DNA of 64,000 bases from Sepiola atlantica (GCA_963556195.1 OY744551.1:9755948-9819947); one strand, 5' to 3'; counted from the stretch's first letter, positions 12,015-22,884 are shown. The notes: generated from the letters alone by a model not told the origin. Made by a program: numbers and translations.

Positions 12015-12120
12015 GTACTAAGTTTTCTGTACCAATATAAATAAATATTACGCTCTTAATTTTTAATGTTTAATTAATCGAGCACTCTGCTGGGATTTTT
12101 CCTACCATATTACAAAGAAG

Positions 12121-12180
<60 letters not shown>

Positions 12181-12529
12181 GCACGCATTGTGTATGCATG
12201 CAAGCATTTGAAACCTGAAAAGGCCCAGACCAAGAATTTCTTTCAACTATTTGGGCAAATTGGTAGACGTATGGGGGGGGGGGGGGGACGTACGTGCGTG
12301 TGTTTGCTCTCAATCTGAGAAACATATTTATGAAATTGGAGCAGGGTTGTTGACTTGGAATTTTTCTGCTGCCCAGGGTTTGGAATTAGAGGAACCCGAA
12401 TCTTTGGAGCAATATTTAAAAAAAAAGAGAAAAGAAAAAAATCCCTCCAAGCTGGGTTTTCTTTGCGGGTGGCATCGGATTTTGGAGCAGTTACAAGAAA
12501 AGTGAGCACATTCAGGCCACTTTTTTATA

Positions 12530-13070
12530 TACCACTTTTTTTCTTTTTCTCTCTTTTTTTTCTTTTCTTTTTTTTCTTTTTCTCTTTTTTTCCTTTTCTC
12601 TCTTTTTTCCGTTTCTCTTTTTTCCTTTTCTCTCTTTTTTCCTTTTCTCTCTTTTTTCCTTTTCTCTTTTTTCCTTTTCTCTCTTTTTTCCTTTTCTCTT
12701 TTTTCCTTTTCTCTTTTTTCCTTTTCTCTCTTTTTTCCTTTTCTCTTTTTTCCTTTTCTCTCTTTTTTCCTTTTCTCTCTTTTCCTTTTCTCTTTTTTCT
12801 CTTTCTCTTTTTTCCTTTTTTCTTTTTTCTCTTTCTCTTTTTTCTTTTTCTCTTTTTTCTTTTTCTCTTTTTTTCTTTTTCTCTTTTTTCCTTTTCTCTC
12901 TTTTTTCCTTTTCTCTTTTTTTCTCTTTTTTTTCTTTTTCTCTTTTTTTCCTTTTCTCTCTTTTTTTCTTTTCTCTCTTTTTTCTTTTTCTCTCTTTCTT
13001 TCCTTTTCTCTCTTTTTTCTTTTTCTCTCTTTCTTTCCCTTTCTTTCTTTTTTCCTTTTTGTTTACTTTC
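12530..13070. repeat. Polypyrimidine/polypurine tract (TTTTCTC-rich), about 540 bp
   Basis: The plus strand is almost pure T and C with irregular units of ttttctctctttttt-c type. One-strand purine tracts of this length can form triplex structures. The Phe/Ser-rich and Lys/Glu-rich frames across it are compositional artefacts. Confidence 0.95.
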
Positions 13071-13319
13071 GTTCACCCCAAATAAGGCATATTGCCATTG
13101 AAGCGTAAGGAACTATTGTGATAAAGGTCATATTTATAGGGGGTGGGGGTCAGTATAAATGGGGAGTTGGGCAGCAAGATGTTCACATTGCGTTTAAATT
13201 CTTACATGCTGGTACGGTCGGGGGAGCAAGGAGGGAATTCCAAAGGTAAACGGTACGAGAAAAGAATCTATTAGCTAAGTTCGACAAAGATCCCTAAGTT
13301 TGAAAAAATCCACACCTGA

Positions 13320-13720
13320 AGGTCAGAGGTTACATCGGCCGAAACCTTGTGAAAATATCAACCAAGATAAGTTCAAAAAATCATATAATCCAGTAATTGT
13401 AATGTTTAATGCAAGAGGTTCACCATAATTGTACTTCCATGAACAAAGTTTCTTTCCTGAAACATCCCATCTTTGGAACACGATACCATGAGGCTGCTTC
13501 CCAATTGACGACAACATGGTCGTCTTCAAGTCTAATGTAAACAAATAATTTTTGAGCCATCATCTTGGATAATCGATTCCTCTTAAGTAATGTTTCGGCC
13601 CATTCCATCCACTGTTTTCAATCCTTGTGTGGTGGCCTTCATCGTCCAACTGAAAATCACTTTAACCCTTATTCTCCTCGAGTGACCCCTGGACCTTGAT
13701 AAGTGTTGACCCATTAAAAA
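13320..13720 (-). repeat. Dispersed repeat family W, copy 1
   Basis: The reverse complement matches 25965-26240. Both carry the caaggtccaggggtcactc-like block, a block with gggttaaag or gggttaaaacgatg, and aatatttgtt-cacattagac, gaccatg and aagaaactttgttcatgga. Frames in it spell GFKTMVVVNWEAASWYR-like stretches on the minus strand that recur in copy 2. A decayed coding tail of a retroelement is therefore possible, but I do not recognise a family. Confidence 0.6.
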
Positions 13721-13894
13721 AATTAACTCCACAAAAATAATATACTTAACACTTTTATCGTGTTATGGCTAACGAAACAAGAACAATCTAGTTAAATAAA
13801 AGGTTCCGTTATACTAGCTACGAGCTTGTACATCGAAGCGCTGTGAGAATAACATCCAAGAAAAAACATAGTTGTTATGATGATGATGATGATG

Positions 13895-14295
13895 ATGATG
13901 ATCCTCATCATTATAATCGATTTTAGAAATTGACTTCCAAAGTAACCTATCTCTGACCAGGTCTTCATTTATCCTTTTCCTCAGGTCCATTTTTATCCCT
14001 TCCTCCTTGGGCTTCCCTTGTGAACTGAACCTGCTATTTCAACTTTTCTAAATCTACTAACCCAAGAACACTCATCCGTTCTTTCAATATTGCCATACCA
14101 TCGAAGTCTGCCCACATCTGCCTATACTGTCCAGATTTAATCTTCCTCTGAGATCGTCTGATCCAAGGATGTCATTAAAACTCACATTACATATCCATCG
14201 TGTCATTCTCATGTTATTTCTCTCTATGCAACACATGTCCTCAACCCTCGTTGGCCAGGTTTCACTTCCATCATCTCCCAAATACCACAACATAA
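13895..14295 (-). pseudogene. RTE-like LINE, reverse-transcriptase C-terminal end
   Basis: On the minus strand about 70 codons (14290 down to 14084) encode the typical C-terminal tail of RTE-like LINE polyproteins. They contain GSETWPTRVEDMCCIERN, then MTRWICNVSFNDILGSDDL and RGRLNLDSIGRC. The same region reads YSSETWPVWVEDVRCMERN in the copy at 36731. Downstream on the minus strand (14080 to 13895) the LINE 3' end follows with the aagaatggatgagtg and ctggtcagagataggtta type motifs. Catalytic reverse-transcriptase motifs are absent because the copy is 5' truncated. Confidence 0.75.
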
Positions 14296-14309
14296 TACGT
14301 ATATTTTTT

Positions 14310-14605
14310 TTTTGATATTCTTTGCTGCCTTTACTGTAATCTGATTGTGGCGCCACCTGGAGAAAAACTGATTTTTACACTTGTTTCTTCGTTTTGGTGT
14401 CGCTGTGTAAAAACACGTTGGCAGAAATATCTTTCTAGCAGAAGTTATCTTGGAGGAAGGGGAGGGGGTGTAAAAAAAAAAATAAATTCTGGCAACACTT
14501 CCTGAAAATGGAAAGACAGAAAAAGACGGAACAATGAAAATAACTACACACATAATGGAACCTGTTGCTTTGAAGGGTGCCACCAACTTTGAAATGTATT
14601 TGCTG
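14310..14605 (+). repeat. Dispersed repeat family Y, copy 1
   Basis: This matches 19368-19635 in the same orientation: tattctttg-tgcc, ctcgtttctccgttt or cttgtttcttcgttt, ttctggcaac, aataatggaacctgttgctt and caccaactttgaaatgtat occur in order in both. No coding potential is seen. Confidence 0.7.
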
Positions 14606-14798
14606 ATTTGAACCTTCAATCTCAAGACTGTCACTTAGAACTGATTATTACTTAGCACTTATATCCCTTGCGCCACAGGTCCTTGCAGACAATTCTAGTA
14701 TAAATTTTAGGAACCATAAACCTATTCTAGTTTTAGATGTGTAATCCTTCTACTTATTGATACACACACACACACACACACCCACATATATATATATA

Positions 14799-15190
14799 CA
14801 GGGTGGGCAAAAATAAGGGTCCTATTTTTAAAAATTCATAACTTTTTTATTTATTTATTTATTTATTTATTTATTTTTTTTTTTTAGAATAAGTAAAGGA
14901 CCCCTTCCGAAGCAAGCATGAGCCGTATTAGCCCTAAGGAACGTACCCTCATTTAGAAAACATTATTTTTGCTTAAAAAACTCAAAACAGTGTAAAAAAC
15001 AATACTTTAGTTTTTGTAAGTTTTAAGAAGTGTTTTTCGGCTAAAATTTGTTTTGTTTATTTCAAAAAATCTCGGAAGGGTCAATCTACACACACATAAA
15101 GTTTGGTGAGTTTAACTTTTATTTTGTGGAAGTTATTCAAATTCAAGTTATTCAAATTTAAAGATAGGACCCTTATTTTGGCCCACCCTG
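14799..15190 (+). mobile_element. MITE with 28-bp terminal inverted repeats and TA target duplication (copy 1)
   Basis: The element starts cagggtgggcaaaaataagg and ends ccttattttggcccaccctg, the inverted form. The inverted ends extend about 28 bases through the ggtcctat block. It is flanked by TA on both sides (14797-14798 and 15191-15192), as in Tc1/mariner insertions. It is 392 bases long with no open frame. A second copy lies inverted at 35884-36266. Confidence 0.9.
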
Positions 15191-15218
15191 TATATATATA
15201 TATATATATATACACATA

Positions 15219-15396
15219 TGTGTGAAAAGATGACAGACGGAAAACAAATCAAAGTGCAGGAGAAAAACAAAAACGAGATTTTTTGACCGGTTTCGTTCGT
15301 GGGAAACTCCCCACGAACGAAACCGGTCAAAAAGTCTCTTGTTTTTGTTTTTTTCCTGCACTTTAACTTGTTTTCCGTCTGTCATCTTTTCACACA
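15219..15396. repeat. Long palindrome, arms about 88 bp, (TA)n flanked
   Basis: The left arm from tgtgtgaaaagatgacag and the right arm ending ctgtcatcttttcacaca are nearly perfect reverse complements. They meet near 15305-15312 at gggaaactccccac. A (TA)n tract abuts the left side. It is one of several palindromes of this build in the window. Confidence 0.9.
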
Positions 15397-15429
15397 TTTT
15401 GTCCATCATGACACTTCATTTTCATGAAT

Positions 15430-15445
15430 TATCGTGTACTTTACC

Positions 15446-15481
<36 letters not shown>

Positions 15482-15550
15482 GAAATGAAATGAAATGTAT
15501 TCATCAACGTTTCGTCTTCATTTGTAAGACTTCTTCAGGATGATAATTTT
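15430..15550 (-). ncRNA. (TA)n followed by a degenerate hammerhead-like motif
   Basis: After (TA)n at 15451-15479 the minus strand reads CTGAAGA, one extra A, GTCTT-loop-AAGAC, GAAAC. The extra base before stem II and a weak stem III (ACGTTGATGAAT) argue against activity. The same motif recurs at 47725-47770 and inverted at 47868-47925. Confidence 0.45.
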
Positions 15551-16033
15551 AAGAAAAATGTCATGCAAGTACATACACAAATTGGGTTGACATGATGGGT
15601 TGATGAGAAGAAGTAGTAGCCACTACTGGGAGCGCAGGACCACCCTCACAAATATTTAGATATTCAAACCCCTTTTTGCCCTCAATTTAATTTCAAACCA
15701 TCAACACTGCCTGCACAAAACTACATTTCACCTATTTCTCGCCAAAATGAAAAATAATAGAAAATGGATATTTTCTATTATTTTCTCAAATTTTGAATTT
15801 TGGCTACTTCCCTCTCAACTTATCTATCTATGTAATTCCGCTAAGATTCTAATCTTTGAAAAGCCTGGCTTAAGGAAAGAAAAAATAAACATACTTTTAT
15901 TGAATACACCTTGCATTGAACAACTGAAGATGAAATAGATTTATCACTTTTACATTTTTATTTTTTCATTTATCTATATTATTGCTCTATCCCGTATATT
16001 GAGCTTAAGTATACATCCTACTTTTAGTTTCAT

Positions 16034-16043
16034 ACCTTATATA

Positions 16044-16103
<60 letters not shown>

Positions 16104-16270
16104 ATTTGTTATTGTTATCTATGTACGTATACGTTTCGTCCCTTTTCAATCGAGACTCATCAGCATAGAGATATGACTATTCACTACCGGTCGTACGATT
16201 AAAAACCCTGGATTACAAGTATTTTTCAACTTAAATCCAACGTCGTTAACCGCGCGGCCGATATTTTAAT
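16034..16270 (-). mobile_element. tRNA-headed SINE with hammerhead and (TA)n tail, copy a
   Basis: Read on the minus strand, a tRNA-like head comes first. A box-A-like ggccgcgcggttaacgacg resembles the start of a Ser/Leu tRNA, and box B is decayed. A linker follows, then the hammerhead at 16115-16175 and a tail with aacaatatttt and a long (TA)n at 16040-16096. This order, Pol III head then ribozyme then TA-rich tail, repeats at 16430-16560, 52760-52960 and 60720-60870. Confidence 0.65.
16115..16175 (-). ncRNA. Type-I hammerhead ribozyme motif
   Basis: Minus-strand order is stem I CTATG, CTGATGA (16157-16163), stem II GTCTC-loop-GGGAC, GAAA (16134-16137), stem III as the self-complementary ACGTATACGT (16125-16134), then A, and stem I CATAG. 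Every invariant core base of the hammerhead is present and stem I pairs perfectly. The predicted cut lies between 16124 and 16123. A palindromic stem III is typical of the short hammerheads found in Penelope-like elements and retrozymes. Confidence 0.85.
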
Positions 16271-16429
16271 AACCGATAAACAATGATAATTTAACACATT
16301 TAAAAGCGGCTTGATGTCCAGGCATTCTACTTCTATTAAAGAAGGAATGATCCATATAAAGCAAGTGACGTCATGCTGTGTTTGTACTACCATTTAGAGT
16401 GCTCTACTTATTTTACGAGGTATGACAAA

Positions 16430-16560
16430 TATAAAATATTTGTTATTGTTTATTATCTATGTACGTATACGTTTCGTCCCTTTTCAATCGAGACTCATCA
16501 GCGTAGAGATATGACTATTCACTACCGGTCGTACGATTCGAAACCCTGGATTATATATAT
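16430..16560 (-). mobile_element. tRNA-headed SINE with hammerhead, copy b
   Basis: This near-identical partner of copy a keeps a better box B. The minus strand reads CCAGGGTTTCGAATCG, close to the GGTTCGANNCC consensus, then the linker and the hammerhead at 16452-16512. The head is cut off by TA-rich sequence at 16555, so box A is lost. Confidence 0.65.
16452..16512 (-). ncRNA. Type-I hammerhead ribozyme motif
   Basis: It has the same core, stem II (GTCTC/GGGAC) and self-complementary stem III as the copy at 16115-16175. The difference is CTACG instead of CTATG in stem I, which puts one A-C mismatch against CATAG. The core is intact. Confidence 0.8.
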
Positions 16561-16837
16561 AGTTATAAATTCAAGATGGCTGACTGACTATGATAAAATC
16601 CTTGTTTCCTTTAAGGAACTAGGTTCTATATAAGATGTATGTAAAAAGTTATTTGTGTATTTTTTGTTTGAGGGTTTCTTCTGGGAGCGATCCTTGGTCT
16701 TCTAATGAGCTGCATAAATGGAAGATCCCGGTAATTACATGTTTATCCACGGTTGTTTGTTTGAGCGTGAAACGGTTGTCAAGTTACACTGAATTGTTTT
16801 TACATTATTTATAAAAAAAATATTGTTTTCAAATTGA

Positions 16838-16985
16838 CTTATATACACGTTTCATGCTACCCTGCAATCATCAGTATGGGAGGAGGCAATCCTTGCTGGT
16901 CACATGATTCAGACACCGATACCAAAGTCACCCGTAACTCAGTAGTCGGAACGCTAACCAATATGGCTATCACGTACTGCCGTGG
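16838..16985 (-). mobile_element. Degenerate tRNA-hammerhead SINE
   Basis: On the minus strand a box-A-like tattggttagcgttccgac (around 16940-16960) precedes CTGATGA (16868-16874) and ATGAAAC. Stem II keeps only TGC with GCA, and stem III no longer pairs. It is read as a decayed member of the same superfamily. Confidence 0.5.
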
Positions 16986-17254
16986 AAATGGGAAAGTAAA
17001 TTAACGTCTAAATGCCAAATTCAGCAGGCATATTAGTAGTAGGCTATCAACAGAACTCAATTAGTGGGACCTTGAGTATTGTATTTAATGCCTGTTGTTA
17101 ACCTACTTAAAGTGCTCCATCAAGCGAGAGCTTTGAACAATTATTTATAAATAAATATGATTTTCAAATTGACCCACATACACATGTGTTTTATGCTAAA
17201 ATGTTGTTCTAATCTGTTATTTATAATTAATGGTTCCCATATTGCATTAAATTA

Positions 17255-19185
17255 TATATTAGTTCTACTATGGAGGTCATTATATATACTAGTTCTACTA
17301 TGGAGGTCATTATATATACTCGTTCTACTATGGAGGTCATTATATATACTAGTTCTACTATGGAGGTCATTATATATACTAGTTCTACTATGGAGGTCAT
17401 TATATATATATACTAGTTCTACTATGGAGGTCATTATATATATACTAGTTCTACTATGGAGGTCATTATATATACTAGTTCTACTGAGGAGGTCATTACA
17501 TATACTAGTTCTACTATGGAGGTCATTATATATACTAGTTCTACTATGGAGGTCATTATATATACTAGTTCTACTATGGAGGTCATTATATATACTAGTT
17601 CTACTATGGAGGTCATTATACATACTAGTTCTACTATGGAGGTCATTATACATGCTGGTTCTACTATGGAGGTCATTATACATGCTGGTTCTACTATGGA
17701 GGTCATTATACATGCTGGTTCTACTATGGAGGTCAATATACATGCTGGTTCTACTATAGAGGTCATTATACATGCTGGTTCTACTATGGAGGTCATTATA
17801 CATGCTGGTTCTACTATGGAGGTCATTATACATGCTGGTTCTACTATGGAGGTCATTATATATGCTGGTTCTACTATGGAGGTCATTATATATGCTGGTT
17901 CTACTATGGAGGTCATTATATATGCTGGTTCTACTATGGAGGTCATTATATATACTAGTTCTACTATGGAGGTCATTATATATGCTGGTTCTACTATGGA
18001 CGTCATTATATATGCTAGTTCTACTATGGACGTCATTATATATACTAGTTAAACTATGGAGGTCATTATATATACTAGTTCTACTATGGAGGTCATTATA
18101 TATGCTGGTTCTACTATGGAGGTCATTATATATACTAGTTCTACTATGGAGGTCATTATATATGCTGGTTCTACTATGGAGGTCATTATATATGCTGGTT
18201 CTACTATGGAGGTCATTATATATGCTGGTTCTACTATGGAGGTCATTATATATGCTGGTTCTACTATGGAGGTCATTATACATACTAGTTCTACTATGGA
18301 GGTCATTATACATGCTGGTTCTACTATGGAGGTCATTATATATGCTGGTTCTACTATGGAGGTCATTATACATGCTGGTTCTACTATGGAGGTCATTATA
18401 TATGCTGGTTCTACTATAGAGGTCATTATACATGCTGGTTCTACTATGGAGGTCATTATACATGCTGGTTCTACTATGGAGGTCATTATACATGCTGGTT
18501 CTACTATGGAGGTCATTATATATGCTGGTTCTACTATGGAGGTCATTATATATGCTGGTTCTACTATGGAGGTCATTATATATGCTGGTTCTACTATGGA
18601 GGTCATTATATATGCTGGTTCTACTATGGAGGTCATTATATATGCTGGTTCTACTGTGGAGGTCATTATATATGCTGGTTCTACTATGGAGGTCATTAGT
18701 TATGCTGGTTCTACTATGGAGGTCATTATATATACTGGTTCTACTGAGGAGGTCATTATATATGCTGGTTCTACTATGGACGTCATTATATATACTAGTT
18801 CTACTGAGGAGGTCATTATATATACTAGTTCTACTGAGGAGGTCATTATATATGCTGGTTCTACTATGGACGTTATTATATATACTGGTTCTACTATGGA
18901 CGTCATTATACATGCTGGTTCTACTATGGACGTCATTATATATACTAGTTCTACTATGGAGGTCATTATATATACTGGTTCTACTATGGACGTCATTATA
19001 TATACTAGTTCTACTATGGAGGTCATTATATATACTAGTTCTACTATGGAGGTCATTATATATACTAGTTCTACTATGGAGGTCATTATATATACTGGTT
19101 CTACTATGGAGGTCATTATATATACTAGTTCTACTATGGAGGTCATTATATATACTAGTTCTACTGAGGTCATCATATATACTGG
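17255..19185. repeat. 30-bp minisatellite, about 64 copies
   Basis: The unit is ctactatggaggtcattata followed by tatgctggtt or tatactagtt. From 17461 to 19140 there are 56 successive units without one insertion or deletion. Before that a few units carry extra TATA steps. Variants (ACT-AGTT against GCTGGTT, GGAGGTC against GGACGTC, CATGCT against TATGCT) occur in runs. Since 30 is 10 codons, five or more frames stay open, up to 662 residues on the minus strand, all repetitive. Confidence 0.97.
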
Positions 19186-19367
19186 TTCTTTCAGGCTTTT
19201 TGCTCTGTCGTTCTACTCTGTTTATATAAAAAAGGTGCATGAAGAAAATTGGAGGTTACATCATGATGCATCAGCTGAAACGTGAAAATAACAGCCAAGA
19301 TGAGAATGGTAGTCCGAATAATTCAAAGAATCAATCCTCATCTTCAAAATTTCGAAATATAATACTT

Positions 19368-19635
19368 ATATTTCTTTAGGTATTCTTTGTTGCCTGATTG
19401 GAGAAAAAATTTTCTTACACTCGTTTCTCCGTTTTGTTGTCACTGTGTAGAAATACATTGGCAAGGATATCTTTCGAGGTAAAGTTGTCTTAGATGGGGG
19501 GGGGGGGGGTTCTGGCAACGTTTCCAGAAAATAGAAAAGCCAGAAAAGAAACAAAGGACAGAATAATAAAAATAACTACATGAATAATGGAACCTGTTGC
19601 TTTGAAAGATGGCACCAACTTTGAAATGTATTTTG
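19368..19635 (+). repeat. Dispersed repeat family Y, copy 2
   Basis: It matches 14310-14605 in order and orientation and has a poly-G run near 19497-19510 where copy 1 has a shorter G run. No gene is seen. Confidence 0.7.
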
Positions 19636-19679
19636 CATAGGAAAAAGGGAAAAATATATTCTTCATCGGTTAAGCATTC

Positions 19680-20035
19680 ATTTTACATGGAATTGGCTTA
19701 AAAACTAACTTATCTCTGACTAGGTCTTTATTTATCCATCTTTCTCTCTAGTCCATCCTTATCACTACCTTCCACGTTTTCCTTGGCCTTCCTCTGCCAA
19801 CTGACCTTGCTGCATCAACTGTTCTACATAAACTAATCCAATCACTCTCATCCATTCTTTCATCATCATATTCGGTTTAATGTCTGTTTTACATACTGAC
19901 ATGTGTTGAATGGCTTTTAGAAATTGACTCCCAAACTAACCTATCTCTGGCCAGGTCTTTATTTATTCGTTTCTCTCAAATCCATCCTTATCACTTTCTC
20001 CCATTTTTTTCGTGGCCAATTTAGAGAAAATACAA
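19680..20035 (-). repeat. Two RTE-like LINE 3' ends in tandem
   Basis: Two truncated tails, 19680-19860 and 19862-20030, share the ttttagaaattgactcccaa, aacctatctctg-cca-ggtc and ttatccatctttctctc-type blocks. The second runs directly into the Jockey-type LINE that begins near 20030. Confidence 0.65.
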
Positions 20036-21757
20036 AAAGTAATTATTTCCATTGCGGACTGAAGCCACACTTGATAACCTGGTCATCACCCCATCCCAGG
20101 TCAGAGACATCATAAAAAACCTTGACACCTCCAAAGCTTGTAGGCCTGATCTTATACCTGTAATAGTAATAAAGAAATGCTCTGCTGAACTGGCCCCTGT
20201 CCTCTTCAAACTCTACAATAAATGCCTAGCTGAATCTTGCTTCCTTGATAGCTGGAAAATTGCCTCTGTGGTACTAGTCTACAAGAATTCTGGGAATAGA
20301 ACCGATCCCCAGAACTACCGCCCAATCAGTCTACTGCCGATCTTTGCTAAAATCTTTGAATCCTTAATCAATCTAGCTATAGTACGGCACTTAGTTAATG
20401 CTAAGCTTCTTTCTGACCGCCAGTATGGATTTAGACAAGCACGATCTACTGCAGACATCCTAACGGTCATCTCAGAACGCATGTATCATACACTCGACAA
20501 GGCAGGTGAAGCTAGGGCAGTAGCGCTTGATATATCCAAGGCCTTTGAAAAGGTATGGCATAAAGAGCTCCTCCTGAAAATACGCTCATACGGGATTACT
20601 GGGCAATTACTTAATATAATTAGACCCTTCCTAGACAAAAGAAAAATCCAGGTTGTCCTCGATGGCCATTCATCTAAGCAACATGACATAAATGCTGGTG
20701 TACTCCAGGGATCTATCCTTGGACCCTTGTTGTTCCTGATCTATATAAACGATCTCCCTGATGACATAGTCTGAGATTGGTTCGATTTGCTGACGACACC
20801 ACGGTTTACTCTCGCCATGTTGGCAAAACCGACGCAATCATATCCGAGGCAATGGCTGAATCTTTAGAAAATGACCTCCAGGCTGTAGTGGATTGGGGTC
20901 ATAAATGGTTGGTAACTTTTAATGCCGCGAAGACAAAACTCCTTTCCTTCAATAACTACAAGGAACCTTTTCAACCACCGATTGTCATGGCAAATAACAC
21001 CCTACCTGAGAGTTCAACATTCAAACTCCTCGGCCTAACTTTCACAAGTAACATGAATTGGAACAAATACATTGAAGACATTGCCAAGGCTGCCGCAAAG
21101 AAGGTTGGCTCCCTCTACCGTGCTAGTAAACTCCTGACACCTGACATTATCCTGTATCTCTACAAAGCCACCATCCGCCCATGCATGGAGTATTGTTGTC
21201 ACATCTGGGCTGGTGCATCATCTACTACTCTCTCCCTCCTTGACAAGGTCCAAAAAAGAGTCGCAAATCTAATAGGTCCCTCACTATCAACCAAGCTCCA
21301 GTCCCTGTCCCATCACCGCAATGTAGCATCCTTGTGCTTGTTTTACAAATACTTCAATGGATTATGCTCTGATGAATTGGCTACTCTAGTGCCCCCCCCC
21401 CCCCCGACGTAAATTCACTAGACCAACTCGACAATCGACTAAATCCCATCCATTCACTGTGGATGTCCCCAGATGCCGGAGAGCTTTCTACTCAAATAGC
21501 TTCTTTCCTTGTGCTGCTGGCCTTTGGAACTATCTCCCTGCCCCCTGTTTCCCCGTCAGTACTGACATGCAGAAATTTAAAATTAATGTAAACAGACATC
21601 TCGCTGCGCAGATCCCAAGTTAGGTTGACCCCCCCCCCCCCTCCCACCTTCTCCCCTTTTCTTTCTTCTCAGTAGCCCCTTACGTCTACAGTGGCGGCCT
21701 GCCTTGTTTGGGGTGAACTACGTTAAAAAAAAAATAATAAAATAAATAAATTAAAAA
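20036..21757 (+). pseudogene. Jockey-type non-LTR retrotransposon, 5' truncated, frameshifted
   Basis: The first frame (20052-20774) holds the reverse-transcriptase fingers and palm: NYRPISLLP, QYGFRQARSTADIL, the motif-A aspartate in ALDISKAFEKVWH, and GVLQGSILGPLLFLIYINDL. It ends in TGA. After a shift of one base the second frame (20777-21412) continues with the catalytic FADDTTVYS, then the FKLLGLTF and MEYCCHIWAGA tail typical of Jockey-group LINEs. A poly-C run at 21391-21405 shifts the frame again, and the last 70 codons (to about 21621) encode RCRRAFYSNSFFPCAAGLWN. The 3' UTR contains tacgtctacagtggcggcct and ends in an A-rich AAT tail. The endonuclease and ORF1 are missing. Fragments of the same 3' end lie at 45060, 45640 and 61740. 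Confidence 0.92.
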
Positions 21758-21759
21758 CA

Positions 21760-22250
21760 AACTATAGATAATTTTTAAAATGAAAAAACAAAAAAAACAA
21801 TTAAAAACAGATTAAATAATCAATTTTGCAAGTTTTATAAAACTTCTTGATACAAAATATTCAGGACTATTTGGAAATGAATATATAAACAGTTATTTTA
21901 TTGTCTATTTCACTTGGTTTAGATTATATTTCTCGTTCTGAAATAAAATTATTTTCAAAGTGTTCAGAATGTAACTTTGATTCAATGTTTTAATTGCTGG
22001 CGGCCATTGTCTTTTTTTCTTTTGTCGAGCACCAAACATTTACATATATGTTATGGCAGTTTAACGCTCTCTCTAAAATCCAACCCCTTCTGAATGTGGT
22101 GGATGGGGGTTGAACGAGTAGTGTCAGAACTATGCTGTCAAGGATGGATGGAGGTGGCTCAACCCACCCCACGAGGGTAATGCTGTTTCAAGTCAGGTTA
22201 AGTCTAAGATATTTGAACCGTTTTAGAATTTTATTACACACAAAGAACTT
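21760..22250. other. AT-rich region, no gene seen
   Basis: The part to about 21990 is A/T-rich with no motif. From 22080 to 22200 there is a small region with ggatgggggttgaacgag whose class is not recognised. Confidence 0.4.
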
Positions 22251-22252
22251 TT

Positions 22253-22320
22253 TGTTTTTTGTATTTATCTACCTCCCACAGCGGGCAATATTTGACACAA
22301 GGTTGGGAAAGTGGGATTCA
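22253..22320 (-). repeat. SINE-P 3'-end fragment
   Basis: Read on the minus strand it gives gaatcccactttcccaacc, ttgtgtcaaatattg and tgggaggtagataaat, matching the last 65 bases of the SINE-P copies at 28902, 32237 and 41392. Confidence 0.75.
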
Positions 22321-22884
22321 AATAAAGATTTTGTGCAAAGTTTTAACTAATTTGGTTTATTGGTTTTTGAGTTATGATTGATCAAAGAAATGAGATTTCC
22401 AGCATAGGCCATTCTTGCAGTCTATTAAGGGATAGAGCGCTCTCGCGCCTCCCTTGATATTTAGTTTTCCCTTCAAATCACGATCAGACTTTCGCATTGA
22501 GAATGACACGGACAAAACCACCAGTGTCATTTTTTTTTTTTAAATACCAAACAATTACTAGATCGAAGAACAAATAATTTCGGACAGAAATGACCACTGT
22601 CATATGTCCACCACAAAACCAAATGTGACGTGTAACCGTTCCCTTCGAAGGGTCTTGGTTATCTGCTAGTTTTAACCACTGTGACGTCAGCAGATAAACT
22701 CAACTCAGAGTACAGAAATGATCACTGTCATATTTTACCAAATTTATTCATTCATTTCGTATGAATCAGATGATTTAAGTGTTAGATTTGCCCCCCCCCC
22801 TTCGATATATTTCTAGTTAGACATCTAGTACTTACGGGAGGGACCATGTGAAGGTTGCCAACATCCAAAGTGAAAGTGTTTCAG

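Larger units (their letters stand above)
11862..12030. repeat. Long palindrome with hammerhead-like arms
   Basis: Two arms of about 80 bases are reverse complements around a centre near 11942-11949. Each arm contains cgtaccgtcggtttc or its complement and a cttcagcttctg block. The palindrome sits between (TA)n tracts at 11802-11850 and 12122-12172. Both arms contain a CTGAAGA ... GAAA ... TA arrangement, listed separately. Confidence 0.85.
9445..12115. mobile_element. Composite element with long inverted ends, (TA)n flanks
   Basis: The left end (9445-9570) and the reverse complement of the right end (about 11990-12115) match over roughly 100 bases. Both contain gcagagtgctcgattaatta, then a taaatatttattt block and a cagtaccg or cgtaccgtcgg block. 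Both ends lie in (TA)n tracts. The left inverted arm is interrupted by the AT-rich minisatellite at 9570-11345. The 11862-12030 palindrome forms the right part. The class is uncertain, and no transposase is present. Confidence 0.6.

Noticed and set aside
11451..12044. 197-residue frame
   Set aside because: It runs through AT-rich DNA, a (TA)n tract and a palindrome arm. No family features.
12355..13101. 248-residue Phe/Ser-rich and 183-residue Lys/Glu-rich frames
   Set aside because: Compositional result of the polypyrimidine tract.
17255..19185. CRISPR array
   Set aside because: Units are contiguous with no unique spacers, and the context is eukaryotic.
17252..19285. 662-residue minus frame and several plus frames with YNDLHSRTSI or LVLLWRSLY repeats
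   Set aside because: All are translations of the 30-bp tandem repeat. Several frames are open at once.
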